From Agapanthus africanus (lineage: Eukaryota; Streptophyta; Magnoliopsida; Asparagales; Amaryllidaceae), in the NCBI GenBank assembly GCA_030015575.1, contig CM057337.1, positions 376,363,582 to 376,427,581 on the forward strand: a stretch of 64,000 nucleotides of DNA, given 5' to 3'. Of this stretch, positions 1-12,077 are shown in pieces. The notes under the pieces are model-generated. The model had not been told where the DNA came from, searched no databases, and saw only the letters and a list, made by a program, of their open reading frames with translations. The position numbers and the translations under genes are program-made. Positions within the stretch are counted from its first letter, which is position 1, and the number at the start of each line of letters is the position of its first letter.

Positions 1-335
1 ATTTTGATCGAAATTCCATAGACTTTGGCTAATGGATATTATCTGTGATGTGATATATGTATTGAACGTCTGCTAATTGCTATACGTCGATTAGTGGGGG
101 TTATATATATCTGTGATCTGTAATGTTGATGGTTTGTGGATATGAACTCGTTGGATTGTCGCGGATGAATAGCCGGGTGGATGTGAGATGAGAGTTTCTT
201 TTTCTTTCATTCATGTAAAATTTGTAATTGATGTAATATTATTTTATGGCCGCACATCCGGGATGAGGTTGTAGCCGCCATTGTATAATTTCTTTTACTG
301 TTTTTGCTCCTAGGATAGACCCAAGGTGGGGTGTA

Positions 336-423
336 CAAACTACCGGGTATCTCGAAGTGCCGAGTGGCCTACTCAAGTTGTTAAGGGAGGTTGCTTCGCT
401 TCGGGTACTTGGCGGGTAGTTTG
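336..423 (+). other. Long leader hairpin of C1
   Basis: CAAACTACC (336-344) pairs perfectly with GGTAGTTTG (415-423). The same arms occur in G1; A1, A2, B1 and B2 have different arms that still pair. This argues for a conserved RNA fold rather than conserved sequence. Confidence 0.65.
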
Positions 424-648
424 CCACACCCGTAGGGGTCTAGGGTGGGGTTTGGCTATTCATCACGACCGTGTAATCCGCTTTTGGTTGCAGGCTCGAA
501 CGAATCGCGGATTCCTAGTATATCCAAAGTGTTCATCTGTGATCTGGAATGGCTATCATTGCATCTGACGAATGTATATATCTATATATCATATCTATTT
601 AGGCGTTGCTTATGTTTTGCATCCGCGCTAGTCCAGCCCCCGATCTGT

Positions 649-669
649 CGTTAGTTAAGTAACCTAACG
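649..669 (+). other. GTTAG/CTAAC leader hairpin of C1
   Basis: CGTTAG and CTAACG flank a short interior. The equivalent hairpin lies just upstream of a conserved GAATGCGGATGGCAT-like stretch in the other leaders of the window. Confidence 0.6.
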
Positions 670-983
670 GGTGATGACGGGACCCCGTGGCGAATGCGGA
701 TGGCATAACCGTACGTCATATTTTCGTTGTTTTCTGCAATGGTAGGATTAAATGAGGGGACGCATTAAAATTAATGCAAGAAAATAAACCAAGTAAATTC
801 ATTGGAACACTTTCAAAACCACTCGGTTCTTTTCAAAAACCAACTTTTAAATGCGGAGCTTGAACCACTCCTTTTAAAATCTATCTCGTTCCATCGATTT
901 TATCAAGTTCACTACGTTCACGGTTTCGCCAAAACCATTTGTAGCCCTCCGTCATTTCATATGGATAGTCAATAGTATTCAAG

Positions 984-1193
984 CTGTGTTTTTTGGCCAA
1001 AGTCAAGGCACAGTGTTTGGTAGCTATTGGGTATTCATATGCAGCATAGATAGATGCGTTGGTTTGGGACAGTCGTACTGCCTTGTTGGCCAAAGTCAAG
1101 GGTAGGTACGGGTGGGTTCAAATTAACCTGGAGAATGACGGGTAGAACTTGACATGTGACTTATGATTTGTTGGCCAAAGTCAAGGTCATAAG
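984..1193 (+). other. Three-hairpin array of C1 leader
   Basis: Three stem-loops at 984-1013 (stem CTGTG/CACAG), 1074-1110 (CGTAC/GTACG plus CTTG/CAAG) and 1160-1193 (CTTATGA/TCATAAG). Each shows the same loop core TTGGCCAAAGTCAAG. In the TTGGC-N4-GTCAAG pattern the centre is CAAA in all three. The role is unknown; packaging, dimerisation or protein binding are candidates. Confidence 0.75.
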
Positions 1194-1652
1194 AGCATGG
1201 GGCAAAAATCCACATCGGGAGTTTCTAAAGAAACTGAAACTTGCTAGCGCTGCATACCATTTGGAGTGTGATGATTCTGGTAGGATTCCTTCAGTTTTAT
1301 CACACGATGATATTTGGATTCCGATCCTACTGTGAGTATATGCTACTCCTCGGGAACTTTCTCACTTAACGATCAATGCTATAAACCAAGTAGGTGTCTA
1401 GAAAGGTGTTAGCGGGGCTACGCCCACAGGGAAAAGAGGTTACATAATTAAGGAACTTCGCGAAAGCGTTGGAAAACCTCCCTCGAAGTACCGACACTGG
1501 CCTGACTGAACGGTTAAGCAAGTATTGTACGGTGAGATTGATCCCGACTAATTCTTCTTTTATGGTTTGAGGAGGGATTCAAGAGACAGTGGGAGCCATC
1601 CTATTTAGATAAATTAAAAACAAATCTAAACTTGCAAGAGCATCATACTGAG

Positions 1653-1680
1653 TGTTTTCTTCTCTCTCTCTTAATTGCAG
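1653..1680 (+). promoter_or_regulatory. Splice-acceptor-like tract before C1 gag
   Basis: A pyrimidine run ends in TTAATTGCAG at 1680, directly before the gag region. All six elements with a visible gag junction have a pyrimidine run and AG here, followed in most by CGACC. This matches a plant 3' splice site. Splicing itself is inference. Confidence 0.5.
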
Positions 1681-2345
1681 CGACCCAGTGACCGCACCTA
1701 GGTTACATCTAGATAATAAATTGACTGAATCTGACTGTTATAACTGGCAAAGGTCTGTCCAGATGTCCATTGCCCATGACAAGCTGGGACACCTCTTAAC
1801 TAATCCAACCTCTGCCGTCTCAGGACCAGTTTCCCTTGTCACGGATGTTGATATCCAAAAGACATCGGAAAAGACTGTGCGAAAGCCAAGTGCCTCGTGT
1901 TAGCCTCAGTTGATGGTGCATACCAGAGGCAGCACGAGAAGATGGACTTAGTTTCTATCTTCCTCCATAACAAAGATTTATATGGAGAGCAATCTCGTAT
2001 CGCAAGATATGAGACCTCGAACGAATTGCTTCCAGCGAGGTTGGCTATCGGGTCATCTGTAGGGGGCGACGTCCTTACAGAGACCAGCTATTTTGAGCTC
2101 ACGGACCTGAAGACCACGTTGAAGAACGGGTCAGATGCTGACTTGATTCTACAGTCTCTACCTTCTACCCTGAAGGAAACCAGGGAAGTAGATGGAAAGG
2201 GAAGGGAAATAGTTTCGGGACTGGATGTAGTAAAAGAGGGAAGTTCCTATTGTTACGAGAATGAACATTGGCAGAAGGATTGCAGGGCTAGCAAAGCCAG
2301 TAGCCAGAATTCGAAGCATGTTGTGGTTTCGGCTTCAGGTGTGTT
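1681..2345 (+). pseudogene. gag: C1 Gag remnant
   Basis: The N-terminal part resembles the Copia Gag (UBN2) start (LDNKLTESDCYNWQRSVQMS). The middle has QSLPSTLKE, and a zinc-knuckle-like stretch ends HWQKDC near 2260-2285. Gag is the capsid and nucleic-acid-binding protein of the virus-like particle. The frame is not continuous. It aligns part by part with G1 Gag, which keeps a cleaner zinc knuckle. Confidence 0.75.
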
Positions 2346-2718
2346 TGTAATAGAGAACTGTATGTCAGTTAACCCTACTTCCTGGGTATTGGATACCGGA
2401 TCAGGATCTCACATCTGTAATTCGTTACAGGCTCTGAGAAACTGTAGGGTTATCAAGATAGGTGATATGACTCTCAGGGTTGCTAACGGAATGAGCATGT
2501 ACGCTGAATCCGTAGGGGAATATCATCTTGGACTGACAACTGGGCAGATATTGATTCTGCGTGACTGTTTTTATGTACCAGGTGCGACTTGTAATATCAT
2601 ATCTGTATCCTTACTTTCTAAGGAAGGATATGATTTTACTTTTGTAAGCGATGTGATCAACATCCACCTAAATCAAGTTCTGATTGGGTCAGGTACATTA
2701 AAAAACGGGATATACTAA
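2346..2718 (+). pseudogene. pro: C1 protease region
   Basis: The aspartic protease signature WVLDTGSGSHIC lies near 2380-2420. Downstream GDMTLRVANG and FYVPGATCNIISVSLL are typical of the Copia protease C-terminal half. The protease cuts the Gag-Pol polyprotein. G1 and A2 carry the same motif block. Confidence 0.85.
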
Positions 2719-3660
2719 TTGAATCAAGCTCAGATTTTCAGTGTCCAGAACACACTTAAAAGAAAGTCTCCGGAATTAAATCAGACTTTCTTATGGCATT
2801 GTAGACTGGGTCACAATAATGAGACATGGTTAACAAAGTTACATAAAGAAGGATACTTGGATCCGTTCGAGTACCAGTTTTATACCACTTGTGAATCTTG
2901 TCTCTTGGGAAAGATGACAAAGACTCCGTTCACTGGACACGGAGAAAGAGCAAGCGAGCTCTTGGGACTCATACACAGTGACGTGTGTGGTCCAATGTCT
3001 ACACATGCGCGAAGTGGTTATTCATACTTCATTACTTTCACAGATGATTTTTCTAGGTATAGACATGTCTTCCTGATGAAGCATAAATCCGAGGACTTTG
3101 AGAAATTTCGGGAATACAAGAATGAAGTTGAAAACAAACAGGCAAAAGTATCAAGACACTGAGATCTGATCGAGGTGGTGAATACTTGAGTACCGAGTTT
3201 CTGGGTTACTTAAAAGAGAATGGAATTCTCTCTCAGCTTACTCCTCCATACACACCACAACACAACGGTGTATCGGAAAGGCGGAATCGAACCCTACTGG
3301 ATATGGTTCGTTCTATGATGAGTAAGGCTGAGTTACCGTGATCCTTCTGGAGTTATTCGCTAGAATCAGCTGCATACCTTTTGAACCGGGTTCCAGCTAA
3401 GACTGTGCCTACTACACCATATCAGATGTGGTGTGGGAAGAAACCCTATCTTAAGCACATTAAGACATGGGGATGTCCAGCTTTTGTCAAAAAGCAGCAT
3501 GCGGACAAACTCGAGGCACGCTCAGTACAGTGTATGTTTGTGGGATACCCAAAGAACTCCAAGGGGTATCTTTTCTATTACGCAGAGGAACAAATGTTTT
3601 TGTTTCTCATCATGCTCGCTTCTTGGAAACTGAGTTTTTGGAAAACCAGATAAGTGGGAG
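2719..3660 (+). pseudogene. int: C1 integrase region
   Basis: The GAG-pre-integrase zinc segment (LWHCRLGHNNETWL, CESCLLGKMTKTPF) is followed by the catalytic core (HSDVCGPMSTHARSGYSYFI, FTDDFSRYRHVF) and the TPPYTPQHNGVSERRNRTLL block, then the VPTTPYQMW/CGKKPYLKH tail. Integrase inserts the cDNA. The region is broken, but every domain is recognisable. Confidence 0.85.
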
Positions 3661-4837
3661 AGCAATAGAACTGGAAGAAATTCCAGAACCACGAGCTATT
3701 ACTGAAAGCTTAGTAGAACCAGAGGGTTCGAAAGAACAGGACATTCCTACGCCGCTCCGCAGGAGTAGTAAGCAGTCTCATCCGCCCGAGAGATACTACG
3801 GTTTTCTCATAGACGGGGATAGAAAGGATTGCACTATTGATTATGGTGAGCCTACTAGCTTCCAGCAAGCCATTCAGAGCGGTGACTCGGTAAAATGGCT
3901 GGATGCAATGCGGACCGAGATGGAGTCCATGTACACCAACAAAGTTTGGACTTTGTACTTTGCTCCAGAAGGGGTAAAACCCATAGGCTGCAAATGGATC
4001 TTTAGAAAGAAGATTGGTGTAGATGGGCAGGTTGAAACCTATAAAGCTAGACTTATTGCAAAGGGTTTTCGTCAAAGACCTGGTTTGGACTATGACGAGA
4101 CCTTTTCTCCAGTGGCTATGCTCAAATCCATTCGGATCCTTCTTGCCATTGCTACTTTCCACGATTATGAAATCTGGCAGATGGACGTAAAGACGGCTTT
4201 CCTGAATGGAAGTTTAGAAGAGTGCGTCTATATGGATCAGCCGGAGGGATTCATTCAGAGTGGGAGCAGCGGTAAAGTGTGCAAGTTGATCAAGTCCGTC
4301 TATGGACTAAAGCAGGCATCGCGGAGTTGGAACATCTGCTTTGATGATACTGTCAAGGAATTCGACTTTATCAAAAACCCAGATGAACCATGCATTTATA
4401 GTAAGATTGTAGGGAGAACTGTAGTATTCCTCGTCTTGTACGTGGATGATATTCTCCTAATAGAAAATGATATTCCTATGCTACAGTCAGTCAAAGGATT
4501 CTTGTCACAGAGGTTCTCCATGAAGGACCTGGGCGATGCCAACTACATTCTGGGGATCCAGATCTATCGTGATAGATCTAAGAGGATGTTGGGACTTTCA
4601 CAGTCCAGGTACATCGACACCATACTGAAAAGATTCAGTATGGAAGATTCCAAGCGCGGTAATTTACCGGCTTGTCACGGGATCACCCTCTCCAAAGAGA
4701 TGTCTCCCAAGACTGATTTGGAAAGGGATCGCATGTCTATTATACCCTACGCTTCTGCGGTAGGCTCTATAATGTATGCGATGTTATGTACCAGACCAGA
4801 TGTAGCATACGCATTGAGCGTTGTAAGCCGGTATTAG
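3661..4837 (+). pseudogene. rt: C1 reverse transcriptase region
   Basis: Copia RT motifs in order: GCKWIFRKK, YKARLIAKGFRQRPGLDYDE, TFSPVAMLKSIR, QMDVKTAFLNG, DQPEGF, and the catalytic LYVDDILLI near 4435-4460. LGDANYILGIQI and IPYASAVGSIMYAM follow. This is the longest open stretch of C1 (3467-4837). RT copies the genomic RNA after priming from tRNA. Confidence 0.9.
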
Positions 4838-5425
4838 TCGGACCCAGGGGAGAAACACTGGATAGCGGTAAAGAACATTCTCAAGTACCTGAGAAGAACT
4901 AAGGAGATGTTCTTGGTGTATGGCGGAAAAGACCTCCAGATTGAGGCCTTTGCTGACTCCAGCTTCCAGAGTGACAAGGATGACTCCTAGTCTATGCCGG
5001 GTTATGTCTTTACCCTCAATGGAGGGGCGGTTTGCAGGAAGAGTTCCAAGTAGGAAACCGTTGCTAACTCAACTATGGAAGCGGAGTACATAGCTGCTTG
5101 CGATGCCGCAAAGGAAGCTGTCTGGATGAAGAAGTTCCTCACGGAGCTTCAGGTGGTTCCTACCATTGTTGATCCAATACCGCTGTATTGCGACAACAAC
5201 GACGCTATAGCTTTAGCGAAGGAACCCAGGTCCCATCAGAAGTCCAGGCACATTTTGAGGCGGTACCACCTGATCAGAGAGATCGTTGATCGCCGGGAGA
5301 TCGAGGTAAAGAGAGTAGATTCAGAGAATAACACTGCAGATCCATTCACGAAGGCCCTACCCCAGACTCAGTTCGAGCGGCTGATCGAGATGATAGGTCT
5401 TCGATACGCCAGTACATGGCCTTAG
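4838..5425 (+). pseudogene. rnh: C1 RNase H region
   Basis: The terminal segment MEAEYIAACDAAKEAVWMKK starts at 5075, with CDNNDAIALAKEP and HQKSRHI following, ending FTKALPQTQFERL. These are standard Copia RNase H motifs. RNase H removes RNA from the RNA-DNA hybrid and leaves the polypurine primer. It ends 14 bases before the polypurine tract. Confidence 0.88.
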
Positions 5426-5439
5426 TGCAAGTGGGAGAT
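5426..5439 (+). other. C1 polypurine tract
   Basis: GCAAGTGGGAGAT abuts the TG start of the 3' LTR. The same tract is seen at the other 3' LTRs (A2, G1, B2). It primes plus-strand DNA synthesis. Confidence 0.85.
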
Positions 5440-7602
5440 TGTTAGTGTATATGCCCTAGAGGCCATTACTGTATCATACTAGTTTGTATATTACTTGATA
5501 GAAGCTTGGGATATTCACAGTTGTATAGACAATCTTGCTCAAAATGGTAGTATGCTACTTGGTTTGTTTCTACTTCAATATGTGCATGTGTTACTTTTAG
5601 CATATCGCTTATACATATTAGTAGAGCCCTTAGGATCTTTGCTTGATTACCAGCGTTGTGATGGCAGCCACACTTGTGGGGGCTGGGTAATCTATAAGCA
5701 CATCCTTATACAGGTCCCTAGTTGTAGGACTATCGAGACAGGGCATCGATACTCCGGAGTAGACCAGCGTATACGCTTCTCATCCCAGCACGGGAGACGG
5801 TCTGTCCCACAGCCGTCAGTATGTCGTACTTGAGATAGTATGCGGGTGCCCGTTAGGTTACGAGTACACTGGACAGGACTCGTCGGGAACTGATGGTTTG
5901 TATTATACCTATCGTCAGTTATCAGTTCCCAGTTGACATGAGTACAGCTTTGTCCGCTGACTTGACACTGTCACTTCGCCTCGAGTGTATTCCCACTGTA
6001 CTTAGATTACTACCCTACAACGGCTCAAAGTAGTTGTGCAAACAGGTAGTAGTTGGGTGCAGTCCCGAAGCACTTGGAGGCAGTGACGGTTAGACAGGAT
6101 TCGTCTCTCCCGGTTTGGGGATTGATATCGCTCTGTGTCTAGGAGAGCCATTACACATGTAGTCCCTGGCCAGGGCTAGCGAGATATACTGGTAGGTTTC
6201 CAGTGTTATCTCAGGGTGTTCTGGGCTACACTACGACACGACTTGTACCGCTATTAGGAGACTGACGTTTACCACCCCTTAGGCCCGCCATGCGATATTC
6301 TCAGACGAACGGACCGGACTGTACGGAGATTGTCACATACAGGCTCAGTAGGAGTTCGGATGGGTTTACCTCATCGGCCTTCTTATCGACATCTACCTGT
6401 GGACCGTTACGTACAGCTAGTGCCGCTTGCGGTCTGTAGTTAAACCCACTGCCAGCGTAGTGTCGAGTCTTTAGAGTCCCACACAGAGAGTTTCCCCGCA
6501 CTGAGCAAAATGTGTAGGGGCCGTATGGTTTTACGGTAGGGCTACGATCACTTACGTGCACTTGTGTGCGTATGCTGTTCTGGCAGGCAATACTAGTGGG
6601 CTTTGGTTTAAGCCGGATCCTAGTATTGCACAGATGGATTTGTTTTATCTTCTGTGCATTCGCATTCTATAGAATGTGGATGCGGGTGTGTATGCATAGT
6701 TTTGAGGAGAGAAGAAGAAGGAGGTGCCTCATTAGGGTTTTGACAGTTGATTCGGTCAAAACCATTTTGAGGCGGACTCATTAGGGTTTTGGCAGTTGGT
6801 TCGGTCAAAACCATAATGAGCCGGGGACATTATTTACTAATCTTTTTAGTGATTTTTGTGTGATGGCTAATTGCTTTGACCATTTGAGCATACTTGACTT
6901 TGTTGACCGTTTGACCAAAGTTGACTTGGACCTTTATGAGAGGTCTAGAGTTTTCTTTGGATTTCCTTTTAGTTTTGGATTATGAAAATTGTCAATTCAA
7001 TTAATAGCCATCAACTTTATCATGAAAGGATTGGTAATGATGATGTTTATGTATTATTGCAATCATGGTTCATTTTCTTTACTTGATAATTTCATTTCTC
7101 TTTTTCTCATTCTCTCTCTTGTGAGAAGAAAAGAAAAGAGCTCCGTGGTTGCTAGTTCTTCTTCCTCCTCTTGAAAAATCCTTTGATCTCATGTGTTGAG
7201 AGAAAAAGGATCCAAATAGACAAACACTTCCAACTACCTCTTCTACACATCCTAGGACATCAAGACTAGCGATCTTGTTGCCCTAGTTGCCTCGGCTCGA
7301 GGTGGAGCTCGGAGCACATCTCTCGGGTGGATCGTCTTCGACTCAAGAAGGCCGCGGAGGTGATCAAGATCCGGATCGATCCTCGGAGCTTGGATGGACA
7401 AGAAGGACAGCGGAGAGAAGACCCGAAGGACCGGTATCGTGAGGTATAATTTCTATGGCATAGTAGATAGCACCTCTTGTAGTTTGCTAGTTTGTAGTTT
7501 AGCAAAGATCGTTCTTTTAGTCCATGTTGCCTTTGCGCCAAAAATTGTTTTTCGCCGTTTCCGCCTCCCCGTAAGAACCGGGGTGAGCAACGTGGACTTA
7601 CA
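5440..7602 (+). repeat. C1 3' LTR
   Basis: 2163 bp beginning TGTTAGTGTATATGCCCTAG and ending GGACTTACA. The start matches in reverse the C2 remnant ending at 15939, so both are one LTR family. A donor-like GAG|GTATAA lies at 7441-7449. The direct repeat GTTTTGRCAGTTGRTTCGGT occurs at about 6735 and 6786. Open frames inside the LTR are chance frames. Confidence 0.9.
7441..7449 (+). promoter_or_regulatory. Splice-donor-like site near LTR end of C1
   Basis: GAG|GTATAA fits the plant donor consensus. It follows GGACCGGTATC, whose counterparts in G1 (GGACACGTATCACTAG) and B1/B2 (GGACACGG/GGATACGG...) also sit directly before GGTATA. This copy is in the 3' LTR; the 5' LTR equivalent would be the working one. 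Confidence 0.4.
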
Positions 7603-9955
7603 CCTAGTTCATAAATGAACTCCAAATGCAAACTTCTTAGGCTGTATCGTCAACTGAACTTAATCAGTATCCTGCGACATGCCTCCCTCAGTATCCACTT
7701 GGAGCACCTGTCCAAAATACTGCCCCTCGTCAGAGGGAAAACTATAACTCTGACAGCCACTCTATCATCCAAGTCACCTTGGAAGCCTGGAATGATAACT
7801 GTCTCCCGAATGAGGCTGTCGTTATCATATCCCTAGAACATCCACTTATGTTCTAAAACTGCTTCCGATCGTTTCTCCAGGATTGGATCAATATCAACTT
7901 ATTGCACCTACTGCTAAAACAACATCTGGTGTGGCACTTGACATCTCATGATTGACTTAATTGCCTAAGCAAGTGATCTGTCAATCATGCGCATCCCTCT
8001 CCCCTTTAGTCAGTAAGACAGCTTTAGAGAGGGTGACTCCATTACCTGCAGGTACACTACCGTGCCAGGAGTCGTCCATTCTAAATACTTTTAGAATGCT
8101 GTCTAAGTACCCTGATTGGGAAACTACCCAAATCTAGATCTAAAACCATAGATCTAGTAACCAGAATGTCTGATATTTAATATCCATATCCTATGTGGAG
8201 AAACCACTGTGTGACAACCAAAGTATAACCGATCGTAGCATAGGAACATCACTTCCTACTCTGTGTATGTCATCCAAATACCAGGACACTACACCCTACT
8301 ACCTTCTTAATAGATCCATCCCCTATTCTGATGAAGTCAAACCTATGACTGTCACATCAGAAATAGATGATCTATTTCCGCTATATCTGCTTTATTCCAT
8401 AGACATAAGCTACTTGTCCACCAATGCTTCCGCTTCTCCCACTGACTACGACAACCCTCTGGCAGAGTCACATAGACGTACACTTCTAAAGCCAGTTTAG
8501 AACGACGCTATACTCATCATCCAGCCGGGTCTCATAGCCTGGAACAATAGTAGTGTCAAGTCTGGGTGAACAAGAACCTCCCTACCACCATCCTTGAGGC
8601 TACCGGAGTACCTCTCGAGTGCCTGAGGTTACCCACCTTATCTGCGGAGTGGCCAATGGAATGTCAAACCAGATTGAATCTTTAGGTTCTTATCAAATCT
8701 TTAGTAATCGTTTGCGGTTCTGGAATCACTTCCAGTTCTACCAGACTCCCACTACATTTTTCTGAAAAATCCATTTCTTTTAAAACTGTGGCGAGTCTAG
8801 AACAATATCACTATTAATCTTCCAGATGGTAGAAAATCAACCCTCGTCATAGCTTGGGTCAACCCACAAACAGCCATTACAGAAACGTGCCTTGAGTTAT
8901 CCAGAGTCTGGTTTTAAGCATAAGCCGGACAACTCCCCGTACCTTAATATCGTTAAGATATGAACTGTTCTATATCTAATATAGAAACAGAGGCACTGAT
9001 TTAATTGAACCAGATTCAAATCATGCAGCCGTCTCCAGTGCATGTCAACTAAATGGAAAGAGGCCGATCAGCGTTACTCAACTGAGGAGTGCTTCCAATT
9101 ATGAGTAACCTGAAAGAGAAACAAGTTTCTCAAAACCATTACTATTAACTGAATACCATACACAAGTATCTACATCTTCGATCACCTTGAAGAATCCTGA
9201 TACTTGCAACACCTGGTTCTCTACTTTATTGTTATACCTATAACTTCTCAAAATTCGGACCTTGCGTTTCTACGAAACACTTTTCTAAAAACTAGAGAAG
9301 TCATAAGTAAACCGAATATAGTATGAGGACCAACCCCTCTGTCCTAATGGACAACGGACAATATACAATACTGTGTATAAGTCCCTTGAGTCTAATAACT
9401 CATTCTCTCTGTGTCGTATGTTGAAAACTGTACCTATGGTTAAGAAGAATTACACCGCTGTTTAATGCTCCTTACCTAACTATCTACTGATATAGGTAAA
9501 TGTCATGGACATAATTTCAAAAAGGTATATCTCACTCTATAAAAATAGACGTACAGATATATCAATTTGAAATTGGTGGATAACAACGGATATTCAAAAC
9601 CAAATATTTGTCGTCCAGCAAACTACCCAGGTGATTTTCTCAAATATCACTAATTACAACGAATTCCGATATAATGAGGATAATCACCTAATTCCTAATA
9701 AATTACTCCCACTCATCATCTGTAAAACCATATAGATGTGAGAATCAAACCTGGTAAATACATACCCTTGAGCAAGTGTCTAATTGGGAAATCAGTTTTC
9801 TTTTAACAGTACACAGTGAAACTGAAACATTGAAATGTTTCGATGGGGTATCCGGGTATTCCTAGTAATGCCTCTTCCATTATCAGATTCACAACTGTAA
9901 CCGTATATTTCTTTGCCGTCTCTCTAAATCGCTTTATATGTCTTTAGTCATTACC
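7603..9955 (-). pseudogene. B1 decayed pol
   Basis: Only blurred Copia motifs are visible on the minus strand, for example a DFIR.GDGS segment and a VVG..VLVFG stretch at about 8270-8340 that matches the RT YVDD region of G1. RNase H and integrase positions are kept in order. It is broken many times. Corresponding positions in B2 carry the same kind of decay. Confidence 0.7.
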
Positions 9956-9959
9956 TTCT

Positions 9960-10720
9960 GCACACCCCTTTAGGCTAAATGGTTTTCTTTCTTCCCTACC
10001 GTTCGGCACCAGCCTATGGTTTGGAAGAAGACTATCTAATAAGCATAATGGGTGTACTGTCATAATCCTAGGAGCACTCGCAATGCGAGAGAAGGTGAAG
10101 ATAAAAGACAACTGAATAAAACCTTATTCCGATTTCTCCTGAACCAAAATCCATCCCCGAACTGGAACAAGTTCCTTTCGAGTTCGTATATAACCATACG
10201 ATGGAGCATCCAAATAACTGTGGATCTTCGTAGTGATACGGAGTGTCCTGGAGAAATACAAGGGTGAAGTGGGAGTGGTAATGAAAATACTTGGTTTGTT
10301 CGTGAATATCAGTCGCAACTTAGTTTGCTCTCTTTCTAATCCCTTTATTTGACTTTACATAATACCTTCTTTACACCATCGTTAGGTTAATTGGTTTTCC
10401 TCATTCCCTACTGGTCGGCACCTGCCTATGGTTTGGAAGAAGACTATCCAATTTGCGTAATAGGTGTACTGTCTCCTAATCCAAGGAGCACTCGCAACCT
10501 GAGAGAAGGTAAAAGGAAAAGACAACTGAATAGTCCTATTCGTTTTCTCCAGAACCAGAAACCATCCTTCAATAAATTCCTTCGAGTTTGTATATAACCA
10601 TACGATGGTTTTATCCAATGGAAGTGGACGTTCGTAGTAATACGGGGTGTCCTGGAGAAAAGGGTAAAAGTAGGTGTGGCAATGAGGTTTGCAACTCTGA
10701 CAATCCAAAAGCCAGTGTTT
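9960..10720 (-). repeat. B1 tandem duplication in the gag position
   Basis: Two diverged copies of a unit of about 370 bp, roughly 9960-10320 and 10340-10720. Shared landmarks are TATGGTTTGGAAGAAGACTA, GGAGCACTCGCAA and GTATATAACCATACGATGG. It lies between the gag-start signal and pol, where Gag should be. No Gag motif is recognisable and I do not recognise the encoded sequence. B2 has the same duplication. Confidence 0.75.
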
Positions 10721-11072
10721 AAGAAGGTTCGGTCAATTTGGTCACTGAGTCATAGTCTAGGTCGGGTCACGGTCGCTGCCAAAGAGAGAGAGAAAAGAAA
10801 CACTCAGCATGCACTCTAACCTAGATCGCAATGGTTATCAATTTATCTAATCAGGATACCTCCCACTGTAACGTCAAATTCTACTCCAAACCTGAAAGGA
10901 GAATTAGTCGGGATCACCCGAGGAGTAACTCATCAGTGAGAATCGGGATCCAACTATCATAGCATGATAACGTGACGGAATCCGCTCACATTATCACACT
11001 CCAGAAGGTATGCGCATATCTGGCAAGTTTCAGTTTCTTTAGAAACTCCCGATGTGATTTTTACCCCATGCT

Positions 11073-11282
11073 CTTATGACCTTGACTAAGGCCAACAAAT
11101 CATAAGTCACATGTCAAGTTCTACCCGACATTGTCCAGGTTAATTTGAACCCATCCGTACAAGCACTTGACTAGGGTCAACAAGGCTGTACGACTGTCCC
11201 AAACCAACGCATCTATCTATGCAGCAGAAAGGTAACAAGCAGCTACCATACACTATACCTTGACTAAGGCCAACAAACATAG
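11073..11282 (-). other. Three-hairpin array of B1 leader
   Basis: Hairpins at 11073-11106 (CTTATGA/TCATAAG), 11156-11192 (CGTACA/TGTACG) and 11253-11282 (CTAT/ATAG). On the sense strand two loops read TTGGC-CTTA-GTCAAG and the middle one is a near variant. The stems differ from C1 but still pair. Confidence 0.72.
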
Positions 11283-11422
11283 CATGAATACTACGTGCTA
11301 CCCGTCTGAAATGACGGAGGGCTACGAATGGTTTTTGGCGAAAAACCTTTAACGTAATGAACTTGATATCGTTGAACGAACCGGATAACTTTTATAAAAA
11401 TATAGTGACGAAAACCTTTGCT

Positions 11423-11650
11423 AAAGAGGTCACTCCCGGTGAAGGGATCTCGGCTCTTTCCCCGTAGAATGAGGTGTAGGATATTCCAACTGAATACCAC
11501 TGTGCAAAGCAAAAGTAATCGACTATAGTGAAGTTATTGCCCTGACGCAAACTTCTGTCCAAGGGGTCACTCCCGGTGAAGGGATCTCGGCCCATGCCTC
11601 GTCGACTGAGGTGCTGGATATTCATAACCGAATACCACTGTGCAAAACAA
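11423..11650 (-). repeat. Duplicated GGTCACTCCCGGTGAAGGG module, B1
   Basis: Two copies start at 11423 and 11561. Each contains GGTCACTCCCGGTGAAGGGA, a CC..GAGG mini-hairpin and a CTGTGCAAAR end. The same paired module is present in B2, A1 and A2. I did not see it in C1 or G1. Confidence 0.75.
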
Positions 11651-11831
11651 AAGAAAACGTCCTTGCAATAACAGCTTTTTGAAAAATTGTTCCAACAACA
11701 TCAGAATAGGTTTGTTTAGCTTGCATTGATCCGAATCAATGCAGTCCCATCAATTGATCACACCAATAAAGAACGAAAATAATGATGTACGTATATGCCA
11801 CCCGCATTCGCCACTGGGTCCCGTCATTACC

Positions 11832-11852
11832 CGTTAGGTTACTTAACTAACG
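11832..11852 (-). other. GTTAG/CTAAC leader hairpin of B1
   Basis: CGTTAG pairs with CTAACG. The B2 equivalent is CATTAG/CTAATG, a double change that keeps pairing. Confidence 0.6.
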
Positions 11853-12077
11853 ACAGAGCGGGGACTGGACTAGCGCGGATGCAAAACATATACAACATCT
11901 ACTAGTATATATATCAATATATAATATTCACTCAAGGCGTGATAAAATGCAACATCACAGAAATGTAACCAGCATCACAGAACAATACAGATATCTGGGA
12001 TCCCTGGGTTTCATAGAGCCGCTACTGAAACCCGACGTTCCCCTGGTCGTGTGGATAGCTTGTGCAATGAAATCCTA

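Larger units (their letters stand above)
1..1650 (+). other. C1 long untranslated leader
   Basis: Non-coding stretch upstream of gag. It holds a long hairpin (336-423), a GTTAG/CTAAC hairpin (649-669) and the three-hairpin array (984-1193). The small open frames here are not conserved in the other leaders and I do not call them genes. From about 1200 to 1650 it closely matches, in reverse, the B2 leader, so C1 and B2 have related leaders despite different LTRs. Confidence 0.8.
1..7602 (+). mobile_element. C1: Angela-type Copia LTR element, 5' end outside window
   Basis: Sense-strand Copia element in the order leader, Gag, protease, integrase, reverse transcriptase, RNase H, polypurine tract, 3' LTR. 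The 5' LTR and primer site lie before base 1. It ends with CA at 7602 and is followed by B1 internal sequence, so it was inserted into B1; the expected right-hand target duplicate is CCTAG (7603-7607), with its partner off-window. The coding part is broken about six to eight times. It is the innermost element of the left-hand nest and therefore the youngest there. The Angela/BARE call rests on the LTR start and on the RT and RNase H motifs. Confidence 0.9.

Noticed and set aside
984-1193. Three evenly spaced short repeats as a small CRISPR-like array
   Set aside because: The repeats are only about 15 bases, the flanks form stems, and they recur at the same place in every Copia leader of a plant genome.
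10382-10708. 108-residue minus-strand frame as a host-derived gene
   Set aside because: The matching frame in B2 and in the second unit is not kept open, and I recognise no domain. It is reported only as an unexplained duplicated unit.
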